Shown here: piece after piece, positions 33,001 to 41,100 of the stretch
Position numbering within the stretch: the first letter of the stretch is position 1
Layout of the letters: each line of letters starts with the position of its first letter
Assembly (NCBI RefSeq): GCF_003427025.1
Contig: NZ_QVAI01000008.1
Location: 186,001-250,000 of the forward strand
Length of the DNA stretch: 64,000 nucleotides
Origin: Jiangella endophytica
GTDB taxonomy: Bacteria > Actinomycetota > Actinomycetes > Jiangellales > Jiangellaceae
Reading direction: 5' to 3'
The notes under the pieces: model-generated
The model's database searches: none
Seen by the model: the letters and a program-made list of their open reading frames with translations, nothing else
What the model was told of the DNA's origin: nothing
Position numbers and translations under genes: made by a program

Positions 33001-34774
33001 CGCCGGCCAGCCGTACCACTTCACGATGAACGAGCGGATCCAGGCGACGATCTCGTCGCAAGCCTCCGCCAACAACCAGCCCGGCACGCTCGCCAAGGGC
33101 AGCCTCGGCGACCTCTTCCTGCTCGACGGCACCGCGCAGGAGACGCTGGACTGGAGCGAGATCATGCTGTCGCGGACGGCCGGCGGCCCCGGCACCCCGG
33201 ACTGGAACCGTCCGAACGACTGGCTGAACATCACCGACATCGGCACCGACGGTGACGCCGTCGTCGCCTCCGGGTCGGCGAAGATCGACAGCAACCTCAG
33301 GACGACGCTGCGCTACCGCGCCCTCGGCGACGCGCCGGTCGTCAAGATCACGCTGGAGGTCGAGAACACCGGGTCGGCGGACTTCACCGGGTACTTCCAG
33401 TACCTGCTCGACCCCGACAGCGCGCAGGACGTCGCGTACGTGCCGGGCATCGGCCGCAACGACCCCGGCTACGTCACCTCCGGCTGGACCGGCAACTTCG
33501 CCTACGTCGGCTCCACCACCGTGCGGCAGGTCCCGGCGCACGGCCTGGCCTGGCTGGAGGACGAGCCGTACGCCATCAGCGGCTTCGGTTACGTCACCGG
33601 CACCTGGTTCGACGCGAGCGTCGGCGCCGGCGACACGAAGACGATCAGCTGGTACCACATCACCGACTACCCGGGAGCCGGGCACTTCTCCTCGAACATC
33701 GCCGCGTGGGCCGACCAGCTCGACCTGCTCGACGACGAGGTGGCCGACAGGTCCCGCGCGGGCGGCACGGTGACCCGGTCCGACACCGGCGCCCCGGCCG
33801 CGGGGGTGCTGGTCGAGGCGCTGAACGCCGGTGGCACCGTCGTCGGCTCGGCCCGGACGGCCGCCGACGGCAGCTACCTGATGGCGCTGGACCCGGGCGG
33901 CTACACGCTGCGGGTGGCGACGCTCGGCTACGCGACGGCGACGGTCGCCGCCGACGTCGTCGAGGGCGGGACGGCCACGGCGAACATCGCGCTGAGCCCG
34001 GTGAGCGTCCTGGCCCGTACCGGCCGGCAGATCTCCGGCGGAATCGTCGAGGGCGGCCCGCAGGACGTCGTCATGGAGAACGGCAAGCTCGCCATCACCA
34101 TCGCCAAGGTGTTCGACGACGGCCAGCTGCCGGGTTCCACGGTCGGCAAGCCGGTCGACCTCGCCGTCAGCGGCCGGGCCGACCAGCTGGACTGGCTGAA
34201 CCTGCCGTACATCGTCGACGACCAGCCCACCGGCACCGAGGCCTGGCAGCAGACCACGGTCCGCAACAGCGACGTCGAGATCGTCCAGGCGACCGGCGAC
34301 TCGGCGATCGTCCGCACCACCGGGACGTCGTCGGCGCACCCCGGCGTGACCGTCGAGACGACGTACACGATCCGCCCCGGCGAGGAGTGGGTGCGGGCCT
34401 CGACCGTGTTCCGGAACACCGGGTCGTCGGACCTCGATGTGTGGGTCGGCGACGCGATGGACTGGGACGGCGCCGGGCAGCGGCACGGCGTGGCCGGGCA
34501 CCCGGTCATCACGACGCCGTACGAGAGCCCCGCCGAGTACGTCCCGGCCGGGCGGTGGATCGGCGGGGCCGGCACCGACCCGCAGACGTACGGCCTGATC
34601 TACGCGGGCGACGACGAGTTCACCGCGTACGGCAACGGGAACTGGATCATGAGCCGGTTCCCGGTCGAGATCCCGGCCGGCGGGAGCTACACGCTGGACC
34701 GCCGGGTCGTCGCGGTCGCCAACGGCGGCGCGGCGAACCCGTTCGCGGTGCTCGACCAGCTGGCCGCGCGCTGA
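30002..34774 (+). CDS. Giant secreted metallophosphoesterase with PQQ-type propeller
   Basis: 1590 residues, exported by a signal/anchor at about 37-60. Residues ~66-155 form a CNA-B/SdrD-like Ig domain (VSGVVFDDANGNGRQDAGEP). Residues ~170-400 form a calcineurin-type phosphoesterase with its full metal set: Asp178-x-His180, Asp207, Asn237-His238, His309, and His341-x-His343. Residues ~505-890 are tandem PQQ/BamB-like blades (LVTGEQLWEYPV, DRSTGELVWQRD). Two carboxypeptidase-regulatory-like Ig domains (about 893-975 and 1250-1335) separate large beta-sandwich regions. GGAGACGAA precedes GTG 30002. It may cleave extracellular phosphodiesters or bind cell-wall polymer; no sorting signal is at the C-terminus. 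Confidence 0.85.
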   Translation: MRSLSVIARWRARSPDAPTAARLSPEALGRYRRAVYASLALLAGVALIGPVATVVAETIAASAAQVSGVVFDDANGNGRQDAGEPGVAGVSVSDGAAMVETDEQGRYELEVDTQRRLSDMVFITQPSGYVVGTDEFMTPRFYQNFGQVAAGATRTAHFALRRDPGSRGSTFSFANIADPHVNPQLPEQIHEINSTSNDIPFIAVSGDLTNNATDAEFTAYKAATAGSDVPVWPAVGNHEYFSGGGTGYAARIDNYRRHVGPEWYSFDYGNRHFLVLENNGQAPFDEQLSWIRRDLEANVGDKELIVLAHQPMNVPFGSPSQYDRYGDLFDQYGAELMLVGHEHSNDAEPNSEFAPSAKHIQTVSMSYTIDNAPRGFRFIHLRGETFENPFRMFGVDQALTITSPAPGSEVGADGNRTGFPDIQVNAYDTADEVVRVRYRIDNGSWRSLKPSGELTWHTEFAGRAPAPGAHTIEVEAVSEGGERWAESADFTMTTEPLVTPIAGADWTQHHGDSGHSGVAADVVDAGLELAWSYRTPGTFLTGSPVVADGVVYAGTRDENGDGNAALHAVDLVTGEQLWEYPVPSSIVGTPAILGDTVFVGTLRAQLFAVDRSTGELVWQRDTEPGQGEFNQRAYGYYSPAVADGKVYWAYQTRYGAASQGLLVALDPADGSQLWASPMAGATMSDGTPAIADGQVFVGSQTADQVLAFDAETGVRQWQSSAVLGGWQDGIPAAADGRVFIGSNNGIIARDAATGRDLWSYRSPHASRVSSGATPSAPAIDGEIVYMGFPSGAVTALDARTGAVLWDRLLPGGTYTGGVLSSPVVSGETLFVGANNGFFYALDSVTGQPLWQYEIGTWVGSGPAVSGNTVVAGAWDGNLYAFTPGGEAAARWARVTGTVTDDTTGAPIADARVVATSGGQSLSTTTDSEGRYVLGLAPGDYTLSTAKRAFLPTDGSSTPVTVGATGTQTANLELVEVTGPTAGTSTVVPDYGSGSPRTDAVAGQPYHFTMNERIQATISSQASANNQPGTLAKGSLGDLFLLDGTAQETLDWSEIMLSRTAGGPGTPDWNRPNDWLNITDIGTDGDAVVASGSAKIDSNLRTTLRYRALGDAPVVKITLEVENTGSADFTGYFQYLLDPDSAQDVAYVPGIGRNDPGYVTSGWTGNFAYVGSTTVRQVPAHGLAWLEDEPYAISGFGYVTGTWFDASVGAGDTKTISWYHITDYPGAGHFSSNIAAWADQLDLLDDEVADRSRAGGTVTRSDTGAPAAGVLVEALNAGGTVVGSARTAADGSYLMALDPGGYTLRVATLGYATATVAADVVEGGTATANIALSPVSVLARTGRQISGGIVEGGPQDVVMENGKLAITIAKVFDDGQLPGSTVGKPVDLAVSGRADQLDWLNLPYIVDDQPTGTEAWQQTTVRNSDVEIVQATGDSAIVRTTGTSSAHPGVTVETTYTIRPGEEWVRASTVFRNTGSSDLDVWVGDAMDWDGAGQRHGVAGHPVITTPYESPAEYVPAGRWIGGAGTDPQTYGLIYAGDDEFTAYGNGNWIMSRFPVEIPAGGSYTLDRRVVAVANGGAANPFAVLDQLAAR

Positions 34775-34787
34775 CGGTCGCCCACTC

Positions 34788-34824
34788 GTCCCCGTCGTCC
34801 GGCTCCTCGCCGGGCGGCGGGGAC
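34788..34824 (+). terminator. Intrinsic terminator after the phosphoesterase gene
   Basis: A 15-bp stem, GTCCCCGTCGTCCGG (34788-34802) with 34810-34824, two G-U pairs and a 7-nt loop, followed by GTCGTTTC. Confidence 0.7.
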
Positions 34825-34868
34825 GGCGTCGTTTCATGAGAGATCGCGGGCCGGCGATGAGGTCTTGA

Positions 34869-34882
34869 TGAGAACGCTCTCA
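34869..34882. promoter_or_regulatory. LacI-type operator-like palindrome
   Basis: TGAGAACGCTCTCA reads the same on both strands except at one symmetric pair, close to the GAGAGCGCTCTC boxes of LacI/GalR repressors. It lies 83 bp before the Asp/Gly-rich gene, which has no other visible control. Confidence 0.4.
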
Positions 34883-34964
34883 ACAACGTCGTTCTGGCTG
34901 GAGTCCGGACGCTGACCAGGACAGATTGAGGTCGGGAAGTTCACCGACACGAAGGAGTCCAGCC

Positions 34965-35414
34965 ATGCGTTCCAGCAGGATCAGCTTCGCCGCGGCGCTC
35001 GCCGCGGCCGCCGGACTGACCGGCGCCGGCGTCGCGCTCGCCACCCCGGCGACGGCGGCCGTCGACGCCGTGGCCGTCTCGGCCGACGACGACGCCGGAG
35101 ACGACGACGGCGATGACGACGGGGGCGACGACGGCGATGACGACGGGGGCGACGACGGGGACGACGACGGCGGCCAGGCCCCGAGCGGCGGCGTGAACAC
35201 CGGCGTCACCGCCGGTGACGACGACGGGGACGACGACGGCTCCGGCGACGACGGGGATGACGACGGCGGCCAGGCCCCGAGCGGTGGCGTCGACACGGGC
35301 GCGGGCGCCACGGCGGCCGGCGACACCGGCTGGCTGGCGCCGGGCGCGCTGGTCGGGCTGGCGACGGTCGGCGGCGCGGGTCTGCTGTGGCGCCGGTTCC
35401 GGACCGAGAGCTGA
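34965..35414 (+). CDS. Asp/Gly-rich secreted surface protein next to a sortase
   Basis: A 149-residue protein: signal peptide 1-32 (AALAAAAGLTGAGVALATPA), then acidic repeats DDDGDDDGGDDGDDDGG, a 10-residue QAPSGGVNTG unit that recurs as QAPSGGVDTG, and a C-terminal hydrophobic helix LAPGALVGLATVGGAGLLW ending RRFRTES. The end has the plan of a sortase signal (helix plus positive tail), but no LPXTG is present; the nearest candidate before the helix is GDTGWLAPG. The acidic repeats could bind calcium. GAAGGAG supports ATG 34965, and the sortase gene overlaps its end. Confidence 0.75.
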   Translation: MRSSRISFAAALAAAAGLTGAGVALATPATAAVDAVAVSADDDAGDDDGDDDGGDDGDDDGGDDGDDDGGQAPSGGVNTGVTAGDDDGDDDGSGDDGDDDGGQAPSGGVDTGAGATAAGDTGWLAPGALVGLATVGGAGLLWRRFRTES

Positions 35415-36139
35415 CCGGCACCCCGGCCGATCGTGGTGGCCGCCGGCCCGGGCGGGCGGCGGCCACCGCGGCGCTGGCCGTCCTGCTGGCGGCCGCCTGC
35501 GGCGGTGACCGCGATCCGTCCGGTGCGGGTGCCGCCGACCCGCGCGGCGTCGTGTCCGGCACTCCGGCCGGCGACCCGGCCACCGACCCGGCCAGGACCC
35601 CGTCCGGGGACCCGCCCATCGACCCACCGCTGGGCGCGCCGGGCGGCACGTCCACCCCGTCCGTCACACCGCGACCCGCGCCGGCCGCGGCGCCGGAGCT
35701 GGCCGACCCGGTCGCGGTCGCGGTGCCGGCCGCCGGCATCGACACGAACGTCGTCGCGATCGCCGTCGACGGCGACAACGTCCTCGTCCCGCCCCCGTAC
35801 GGCGACGCCGGCTGGTGGCAGGCGGGGCCGGAGCCGGGCGAGAACGGCGCGGCGGTGATCGCCGGCCATCTGGACAACCGCGACGGCCCGGACGTGTTCT
35901 TCCGGCTCCGCGAGGTCGCGCCGGGCGACGAGATCGTCGTCAGCCGCGCCGACGGCGGCACGTCCGTGTTCCGCGTGGTCGACGTCGGGCAGTACTCACA
36001 GGACGACTTCCCGACCGAGGCCGTCTACGGTGGCCCGGACGACCGGCAGCTGCTGCGGCTGATCACCTGCGGCGGCGAGTACGACCGCGAACTGGGCCGC
36101 TACCGCGACAACGTCGTGGTCTTCGCCGAGGCGGCGTGA
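35387..36139 (+). CDS. Class F sortase with lipoprotein signal
   Basis: A 250-residue sortase. Catalytic residues are His161 (VIAGHLDNR), Cys228 (LITCGG) and Arg240 (GRYRDNVVV), the class F arrangement. A Pro/Thr-rich linker of about 60 residues follows an N-terminal VLLAAACGG, which reads as a lipobox with Cys38, so the enzyme is probably anchored by lipid rather than by a TM helix. Its GTG start at 35387 lies inside the preceding gene (28-bp overlap), so the Asp/Gly-rich protein is the natural candidate substrate. The 3' end overlaps the convergent GNAT gene by 40 bp. Confidence 0.9.
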   Translation: MAPVPDRELTGTPADRGGRRPGRAAATAALAVLLAAACGGDRDPSGAGAADPRGVVSGTPAGDPATDPARTPSGDPPIDPPLGAPGGTSTPSVTPRPAPAAAPELADPVAVAVPAAGIDTNVVAIAVDGDNVLVPPPYGDAGWWQAGPEPGENGAAVIAGHLDNRDGPDVFFRLREVAPGDEIVVSRADGGTSVFRVVDVGQYSQDDFPTEAVYGGPDDRQLLRLITCGGEYDRELGRYRDNVVVFAEAA

Positions 36140-36690
36140 GGCCGGGACCACTCGGCGGCCAGCACGGCGTAGAGCAGGGAGTCGCGCCAGGCGCCGTTGG
36201 TGAAGACGTTCTCGCGCATGCGGCCCTCGCGCACCAGCCCGAGCCGCTCGGCGACGGCGATCGAGGCGGCGTTGTCCGGCCCGATCGCCGCGCTGACGCG
36301 GTGCAGCCCGAGCGGTCCGAACGCGAGGTCCAGCAGCGCGGCGGCGGCCTCGGTGGCGTAGCCGTGGTTCCAGTGCTCGGCCGCGATCAGGTAGCCGAGC
36401 TTGCCCGCTCGCACGTCGGCCAGCCCCAGCCGCGCGAACCCGATCGGCACGTCGTCGCCGTCGCGCAGTGTGATGGCCAGGTAGTACTCGACCCGCGGCC
36501 GATCGGCGGCCTGCGCGACGACGGTGCGCAGCATGCCGGCCGCCCGAACGCGATCCAACGAGTCGAACGCCAGCGTCCGGGTCAGGCGATCGTCGCTGAC
36601 CAACGCGTACAGCCCGTCGATGTCGTCGTCGCGGAAGTCACGCAGCCGCAGCCGCCGCGTGGTGAGCACCATCTCGTCGTCCGTCGTCAC
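36100..36690 (-). CDS. RimJ/RimL-type GNAT acetyltransferase
   Basis: A 196-residue GNAT of the RimJ/RimL-like class: LTTRRLRLRDFRDDDIDGLY, GKLGYLIAAEHWNHGYATEA (acetyl-CoA loop) and ENVFTNGAWRDSLLYAVL. These acetylate protein N-termini or small amines. AGGAGG 6 nt upstream strongly favours GTG 36690, shorter than the longest open frame to 36747. It is convergent with the sortase gene. Confidence 0.88.
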   Translation of the reverse strand: MTTDDEMVLTTRRLRLRDFRDDDIDGLYALVSDDRLTRTLAFDSLDRVRAAGMLRTVVAQAADRPRVEYYLAITLRDGDDVPIGFARLGLADVRAGKLGYLIAAEHWNHGYATEAAAALLDLAFGPLGLHRVSAAIGPDNAASIAVAERLGLVREGRMRENVFTNGAWRDSLLYAVLAAEWSRPHAASAKTTTLSR

Positions 36691-36777
36691 CGCCGGCCTC
36701 CTGGGGGTTTCGTCCCATTCTGACCGATCCGCGAACTTTCGGCGCACCGAACCTCACCCACCCCACCAACCCCACGA

Positions 36778-36854
36778 GAAGTTGATCTTGGAGTAATGGG
36801 GAATTGCTGCCCGATTTGCCCGATAGATACCCCCACAACTCCAAGATCAACTTC
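36778..36854. repeat. AT-richer inverted repeat, possible terminator or REP-like element
   Basis: GAAGTTGATCTTGGAGT (36778-36794) and its exact complement (36838-36854) enclose 43 nt; TGGGG and CCCCA extend the stem past a small internal loop. The inner part holds GCCCGAT twice. It is clearly poorer in GC than its surroundings and lies beyond the end of the TetR gene. Confidence 0.75.
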
Positions 36855-36950
36855 GCCGGGGCGGACGGGGCGGGGCGGGCACACGGGCCGGGGCGGGCAC
36901 ACGGGGCGGGGCGGGCGCACGGGCCGGGGCGGGCGAACGGCGGGGCGGGG
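36855..36950. repeat. G-rich tandem repeat after the TetR gene
   Basis: About five units of the type CGGGGCGGGCACACGGGC, 18-19 bp each with small changes, ending one base before the TetR stop. Dense GGGG runs lie on the plus strand. Confidence 0.8.
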
Positions 36951-37526
36951 TCAGCGGGGCGGCAGGGTCGCCGCGTACATGGCGACGAATCGCTCCATCG
37001 CGGCGTCGACACCGGCACGGTCGCCGGTGGCGAGGAGGTCCAGCAGCAGCCCGCGGGCGACCGCCACGCCGAGCCGGGCCTGCGGCCGGGCGACCTCCGG
37101 CGGAACGCCGGCCTGCTCCATGGACGCGCCCAGCGCCGTCACCCAGGTCTCGACGATGCCGTCGAGTAGCGGCAGCGCCGCCGGGTCGCCCTGCAGGGCG
37201 CGGCCGTACAGCTCGAAGAACAGCCGCTCGTGCGGCCACAGCTCCGGGTCGGCGAGCCGGGACCAGAACCGCCGCGCCGTGTCGATCGGGTCGTCCTCGG
37301 CGGCGGTCAGCTCGGCCAGCAGTTCCCGCTGCCGGTCCTCCATGCTCCGCACGACCTCGACGAACAGGCCTTCCTTGGAGCCGAAGTGGTAGATCAGCAT
37401 GCGGTGGCTGGTGCCGAGCGCGGCGGCGATCTGCCGCAGGCTGCGCTCCCCCACCCCGTTCGCCGCGACGTACTCGACCGCCGCACGCAACAGCCGCTCG
37501 CGGCCGCCACCACCCGCCTCCGTCAT
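36951..37526 (-). CDS. TetR family transcription regulator
   Basis: A 191-residue repressor. The HTH is at about 10-57 (RERLLRAAVEYVAANGVGE, SLRQIAAALGTSHRMLIYHF) followed by the helical ligand domain. It is divergent from the SRPBCC gene, and the perfect 16-bp palindrome between them almost touches both starts, so it very likely represses itself and that gene. TAAGAT on the minus strand ends 7 nt before ATG 37526, which predicts a leaderless message. Confidence 0.92.
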   Translation of the reverse strand: MTEAGGGGRERLLRAAVEYVAANGVGERSLRQIAAALGTSHRMLIYHFGSKEGLFVEVVRSMEDRQRELLAELTAAEDDPIDTARRFWSRLADPELWPHERLFFELYGRALQGDPAALPLLDGIVETWVTALGASMEQAGVPPEVARPQARLGVAVARGLLLDLLATGDRAGVDAAMERFVAMYAATLPPR

Positions 37527-37541
37527 GCCCCAGATCTTACC

Positions 37542-37557
37542 TGTACCATTTGGTACA
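37542..37557. promoter_or_regulatory. TetR operator, perfect palindrome shared by two divergent genes
   Basis: TGTACCA-TT-TGGTACA. Its last base is the A of ATG 37557. TACCAT (37544-37549) is a -10 box for the SRPBCC gene, 7 nt before the ATG; the complement of 37534-37539 is TAAGAT, a -10 for tetR 7 nt before its ATG. Confidence 0.8.
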
Positions 37558-38003
37558 TGGGTGTTCAGCGCATCGACGTCACCACCACCACGACGGCGCC
37601 GGCCGGCGCCGTCTACGCCCTGCTGCGCGACGGCGCGAGCTGGCCGGTCTGGTCCCCGATCGGCTCGTTCGAGCTGGAGTCGCCCGGCGAGGACGGCGGC
37701 GAGAGCCTCGGCGCCGTCCGCGTGTTCCGCACCGGCCGCGTCGCCAGCCGCGAGCGCATCGTCGAACTGGTCCCCGACCGGCGGCTCGGCTACACGCTGC
37801 TGTCCGGCCTGGCCATCAAGGACTACCGCGCCGACATCGACCTCACCGAAGGGCCGGATGGCACGACCATCCGCTGGCACTCGTCGTTCCGGGCGAAGGT
37901 GCCCGGCATGGGCGGCGTCTACCGCCGCTCGCTGACGACGTTCATCCGGCGGTGCGTGGACGGCCTCGCGGCGCACGCCGCCCGGCAGGCCCAGCTGCCC
38001 TGA
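37557..38003 (+). CDS. SRPBCC family protein
   Basis: A 148-residue START/Bet v1-like protein: VTTTTTAPAGAVYALLRDGA, SWPVWSPIGSFELE, FRTGRVASRERIVELVPDRR and TTIRWHSSFRAKVPGMGG. The fold makes a hydrophobic pocket used in polyketide cyclases, lipid carriers and small-molecule binding; no substrate is predictable. The gene begins inside the operator and appears leaderless, so TetR binding would block both -10 and start site. Confidence 0.88.
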   Translation: MGVQRIDVTTTTTAPAGAVYALLRDGASWPVWSPIGSFELESPGEDGGESLGAVRVFRTGRVASRERIVELVPDRRLGYTLLSGLAIKDYRADIDLTEGPDGTTIRWHSSFRAKVPGMGGVYRRSLTTFIRRCVDGLAAHAARQAQLP

Positions 38004-38019
38004 CACCGGGCGACGCGAG

Positions 38020-38042
38020 CGGCTCGGCACGGGTCCGAGCCG
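38020..38042 (+). terminator. Hairpin after the SRPBCC gene
   Basis: CGGCTCGG (38020-38027) pairs with CCGAGCCG (38035-38042), 7-nt loop, 17 nt past the stop. No T-run. Confidence 0.45.
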
Positions 38043-38170
38043 GAGCGGCCGCGGTGGCGTGTTTCCGTCAGGTCCGGTTTGCGCCACCCGCGCACCGGTG
38101 ACCGCGGCGCTGATGGACCGGACACTGGTCCGGACCCCTCCGGCACCGCGACACCCCCCGGGAGCCTGTG

Positions 38171-41100
38171 ATGAGCCGCCGCCCGCCGCTTCCCGCCGTC
38201 CTCGCCGCCGTCGCACTGCTGCCCGGCCTCCTGGGACTGCTGCCCGCCGACGCCGCCGGAAGCGGGGCGGCGCACCGCGCACCCGGCGCCACGACCACCT
38301 CGGGCCCGGCGACCACGCGTTCCTCGAGCGCCGACGTCACCCTGCTCACCGGGCATGTGATCCGCGTCGGCCGGACGCCGGACGGCCGGCAGTCGGCGAC
38401 CGTCCTGGAGGTTCCGGACGGCGCCGACGGCAACGTGCTCACGTTCACCGACGGCGGCGGCGACCTGCACGTGATCCCGCGCGCGGCCCTGCCGCTGCTG
38501 CACGCGGACCGGCTGGACGGACGGCTGTTCAACGTCACGGACCTCGTCGCCGACGGGTATGCCGACGCCGACCGGGACGGCATCCCGCTGCTGGTCGACG
38601 GCCACGCCGCGGCGAGGACCGCCGTCGGGGCCACCGACGTGCGCAGCTTCGGCAGTGCCGGCGTCACGGCCGTCACCGTCGGGAAGGACGACGCGGCCGG
38701 GTTCTGGGCCGCGACCAACGGCGGCCCGGACGCGTTGAGCGCCGGAGGCAAGATCTGGTTGGACGGCCCGGTGCAGGCGCGACTGGACCGCAGTGTCCCG
38801 CTGGTCGGCGCGCCGCAGGCGTGGGCGCAGGGGTATGACGGCGACGGCGTCACCGTCGCGGTGCTCGACACCGGGTACGACCCCGAGCATCCCGACCTCA
38901 CCGGGCTGGTCACCGAGGCGCGCGACTTCGACGGCAGCGGGTCGGCCGTCGACGGGCACGGGCACGGCACCCATGTGGCGGCCACCGTCGCGGGCAGCGG
39001 CGCCGCGTCGGACGGCGCCCGCCGCGGCGTCGCACCGGGCGCGCGGCTGCTGGTCGGCAAGGTGCTCGACGACTCCGGCCAGGGGCAGGAGTCGTGGCTG
39101 CTGGCCGGCATGGAGTGGGCCGCGCACAGCGGCGCCGACATCGTCAACATGAGCCTCGGCGGGGGTCCGAGCGACGGCAGCGACCCACTCAGCCGGGCGG
39201 TCAACGAGCTCACCGAGCAGACCGGGACGCTGTTCGTCATCGCCGCCGGCAATTCCGGCCCGTCGGCGGGCACCGTCGACACGCCCGGTGCGGCCGACGC
39301 CGCGCTGACGGTCGGCAACACCGGCCTCGACGACGCCGTCAACGAGAGCTCCAGCCGCGGGCCCCGGCTGGGCGACCACGCGGTCAAGCCGGAGCTGGCC
39401 GCGCCGGGCACCGACATCGTCGCCGCGCGGGCGGCCGGCACGGCCATGGGCGTCCCGGTCGACGAGCACTACACGTCGGCCACCGGGACCTCGATGGCCA
39501 CGCCCCACGTCGCGGGCGCGGCCGCCGTCCTGGCCCAGCGCCACCCGGACTGGACCGCCGCGCGGCTCAAGGCGGCGCTCGTCGGCCACGCCCACCCGCT
39601 CGCCGACGGCACCGTGTTCGACCGCGGGGCGGGGCGCCTGGACGTCGCCGACGCGCTCGCCGCCACCGTCGTCGCCGAGGAGAGCACGCTCGCGTTCGGG
39701 TTCCTGCCCTGGCCGAGCACGGGCGCGGAGCCGATCGGGCGCACCGTCACCTACCGCAACACGGGCACCGTGCCGGCGGCGCTCGACCTGAGCGTCGGCA
39801 CCGACCCGGCGCTGCCCGGCGGCGCCGTCACCGTCGAGCCGGCCACCCTCACCGTGCCGCCGGGCGGCACGGCGGCAGCCGTCGTCACCGTCGTGCCGGA
39901 GCTGATCGACCCCGGTTCCACGAGCGGCATGGTGGTCGCCACCGCCGGCGACGGCGACGTCGTCCGCACGCCGTGGTCGTTCGGCGAGGAGACCGAGCAC
40001 TACACCCTCACCCTCGACGCCACCGATCGCGACGGTGATCGTTCGGCCGGGTGGGCGATGGTGTGGAGCGCGGCGATGGGCTTCTACTACTACGGCGTCA
40101 GCCTCGACGGGACCGGGCCGGAGCAGGTCCGCCTCCCCCGCGACGACTACATGGTCATCGGCGCCTCGACGATCTACGCCGACGGCTACCGCGTCGTCGA
40201 GGAGACCGTCGGCGGCACGCCCGAGCTGGAGCTGACCGCCGACACCACCGTCACGTTCGATGCCCGCGACGGCGACGAACTGGTGTTCCGGACGCCGCGC
40301 CCGTCGACGCCGGCGCAGGTGCAGCTGGGCTGGACCCGCTGGTACGACGACGGCGCCGGGATGGACGGCTGGGCCCACTACGCCGACGGCTCGCCGAGGC
40401 TGGCCGTCGCCCCCAGCGAGCCGGTCCGCGAGGGCGAGTTCGAGTTCGTCGCCGGCGGCCGGCTGGTCGCGCCCGGCGTCCCGGCCGAGCGCACGCCGTA
40501 CCTCTACGACCTGCTGCTGCCGACACCGCACCGATTGCCGGCCACCGGCACCCACGTCGTCGCCGACGACGACCTGGCGCGCATCGACACCACGGTCGTG
40601 GGCGCCGGCTCGGACGGCCGGACGTCGCTGGAGGTCCGGGAGGGCTTCTCGGCGCTGGCCACCAGCAGGGTCAAGGGCGTCGGCGCCGTCCACGTCGCCG
40701 GCCCGCGCACCGACTACGTGTCCGCCAACGGCACCGTCTGGCAGTCGATGGTGACGCTGCCGCACGACGGCGGGCTCGAGGTCCCGACGATGTGGGACAA
40801 CTACCGCACCTACGCACCCGGCAGCCGGCAGAGCACCCGCTGGTGGGGCGCGCCGTACTCGGCCGGGACCGACTCGGACTACTCGATCACCGACGCCTAC
40901 CGCAGTGGCGATGAGCTCAACGTGCTGCTGCGGGACTACCAGGACGGCGAACCGGACCACTGGGGCGACTCGTACCTCAACGAGGACGAGCTGGCCCGCG
41001 TGCGCAGCAGGCTCTACGTCGACGGCGAGCTCGTCGCCGACCAGCCGCGAGGCAGCTTCACGGTCGGCGGCCTCCCGCCGGAGGAGTCCACCTACCGGCT

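Noticed and set aside
29984-34837. A 1617-codon open frame antisense to the phosphoesterase gene
   Set aside because: It mirrors the coding strand of a gene with clear domains; in such GC-rich DNA antisense frames stay open by codon bias. Its translation is Arg/Val/Asp-rich with no domains.
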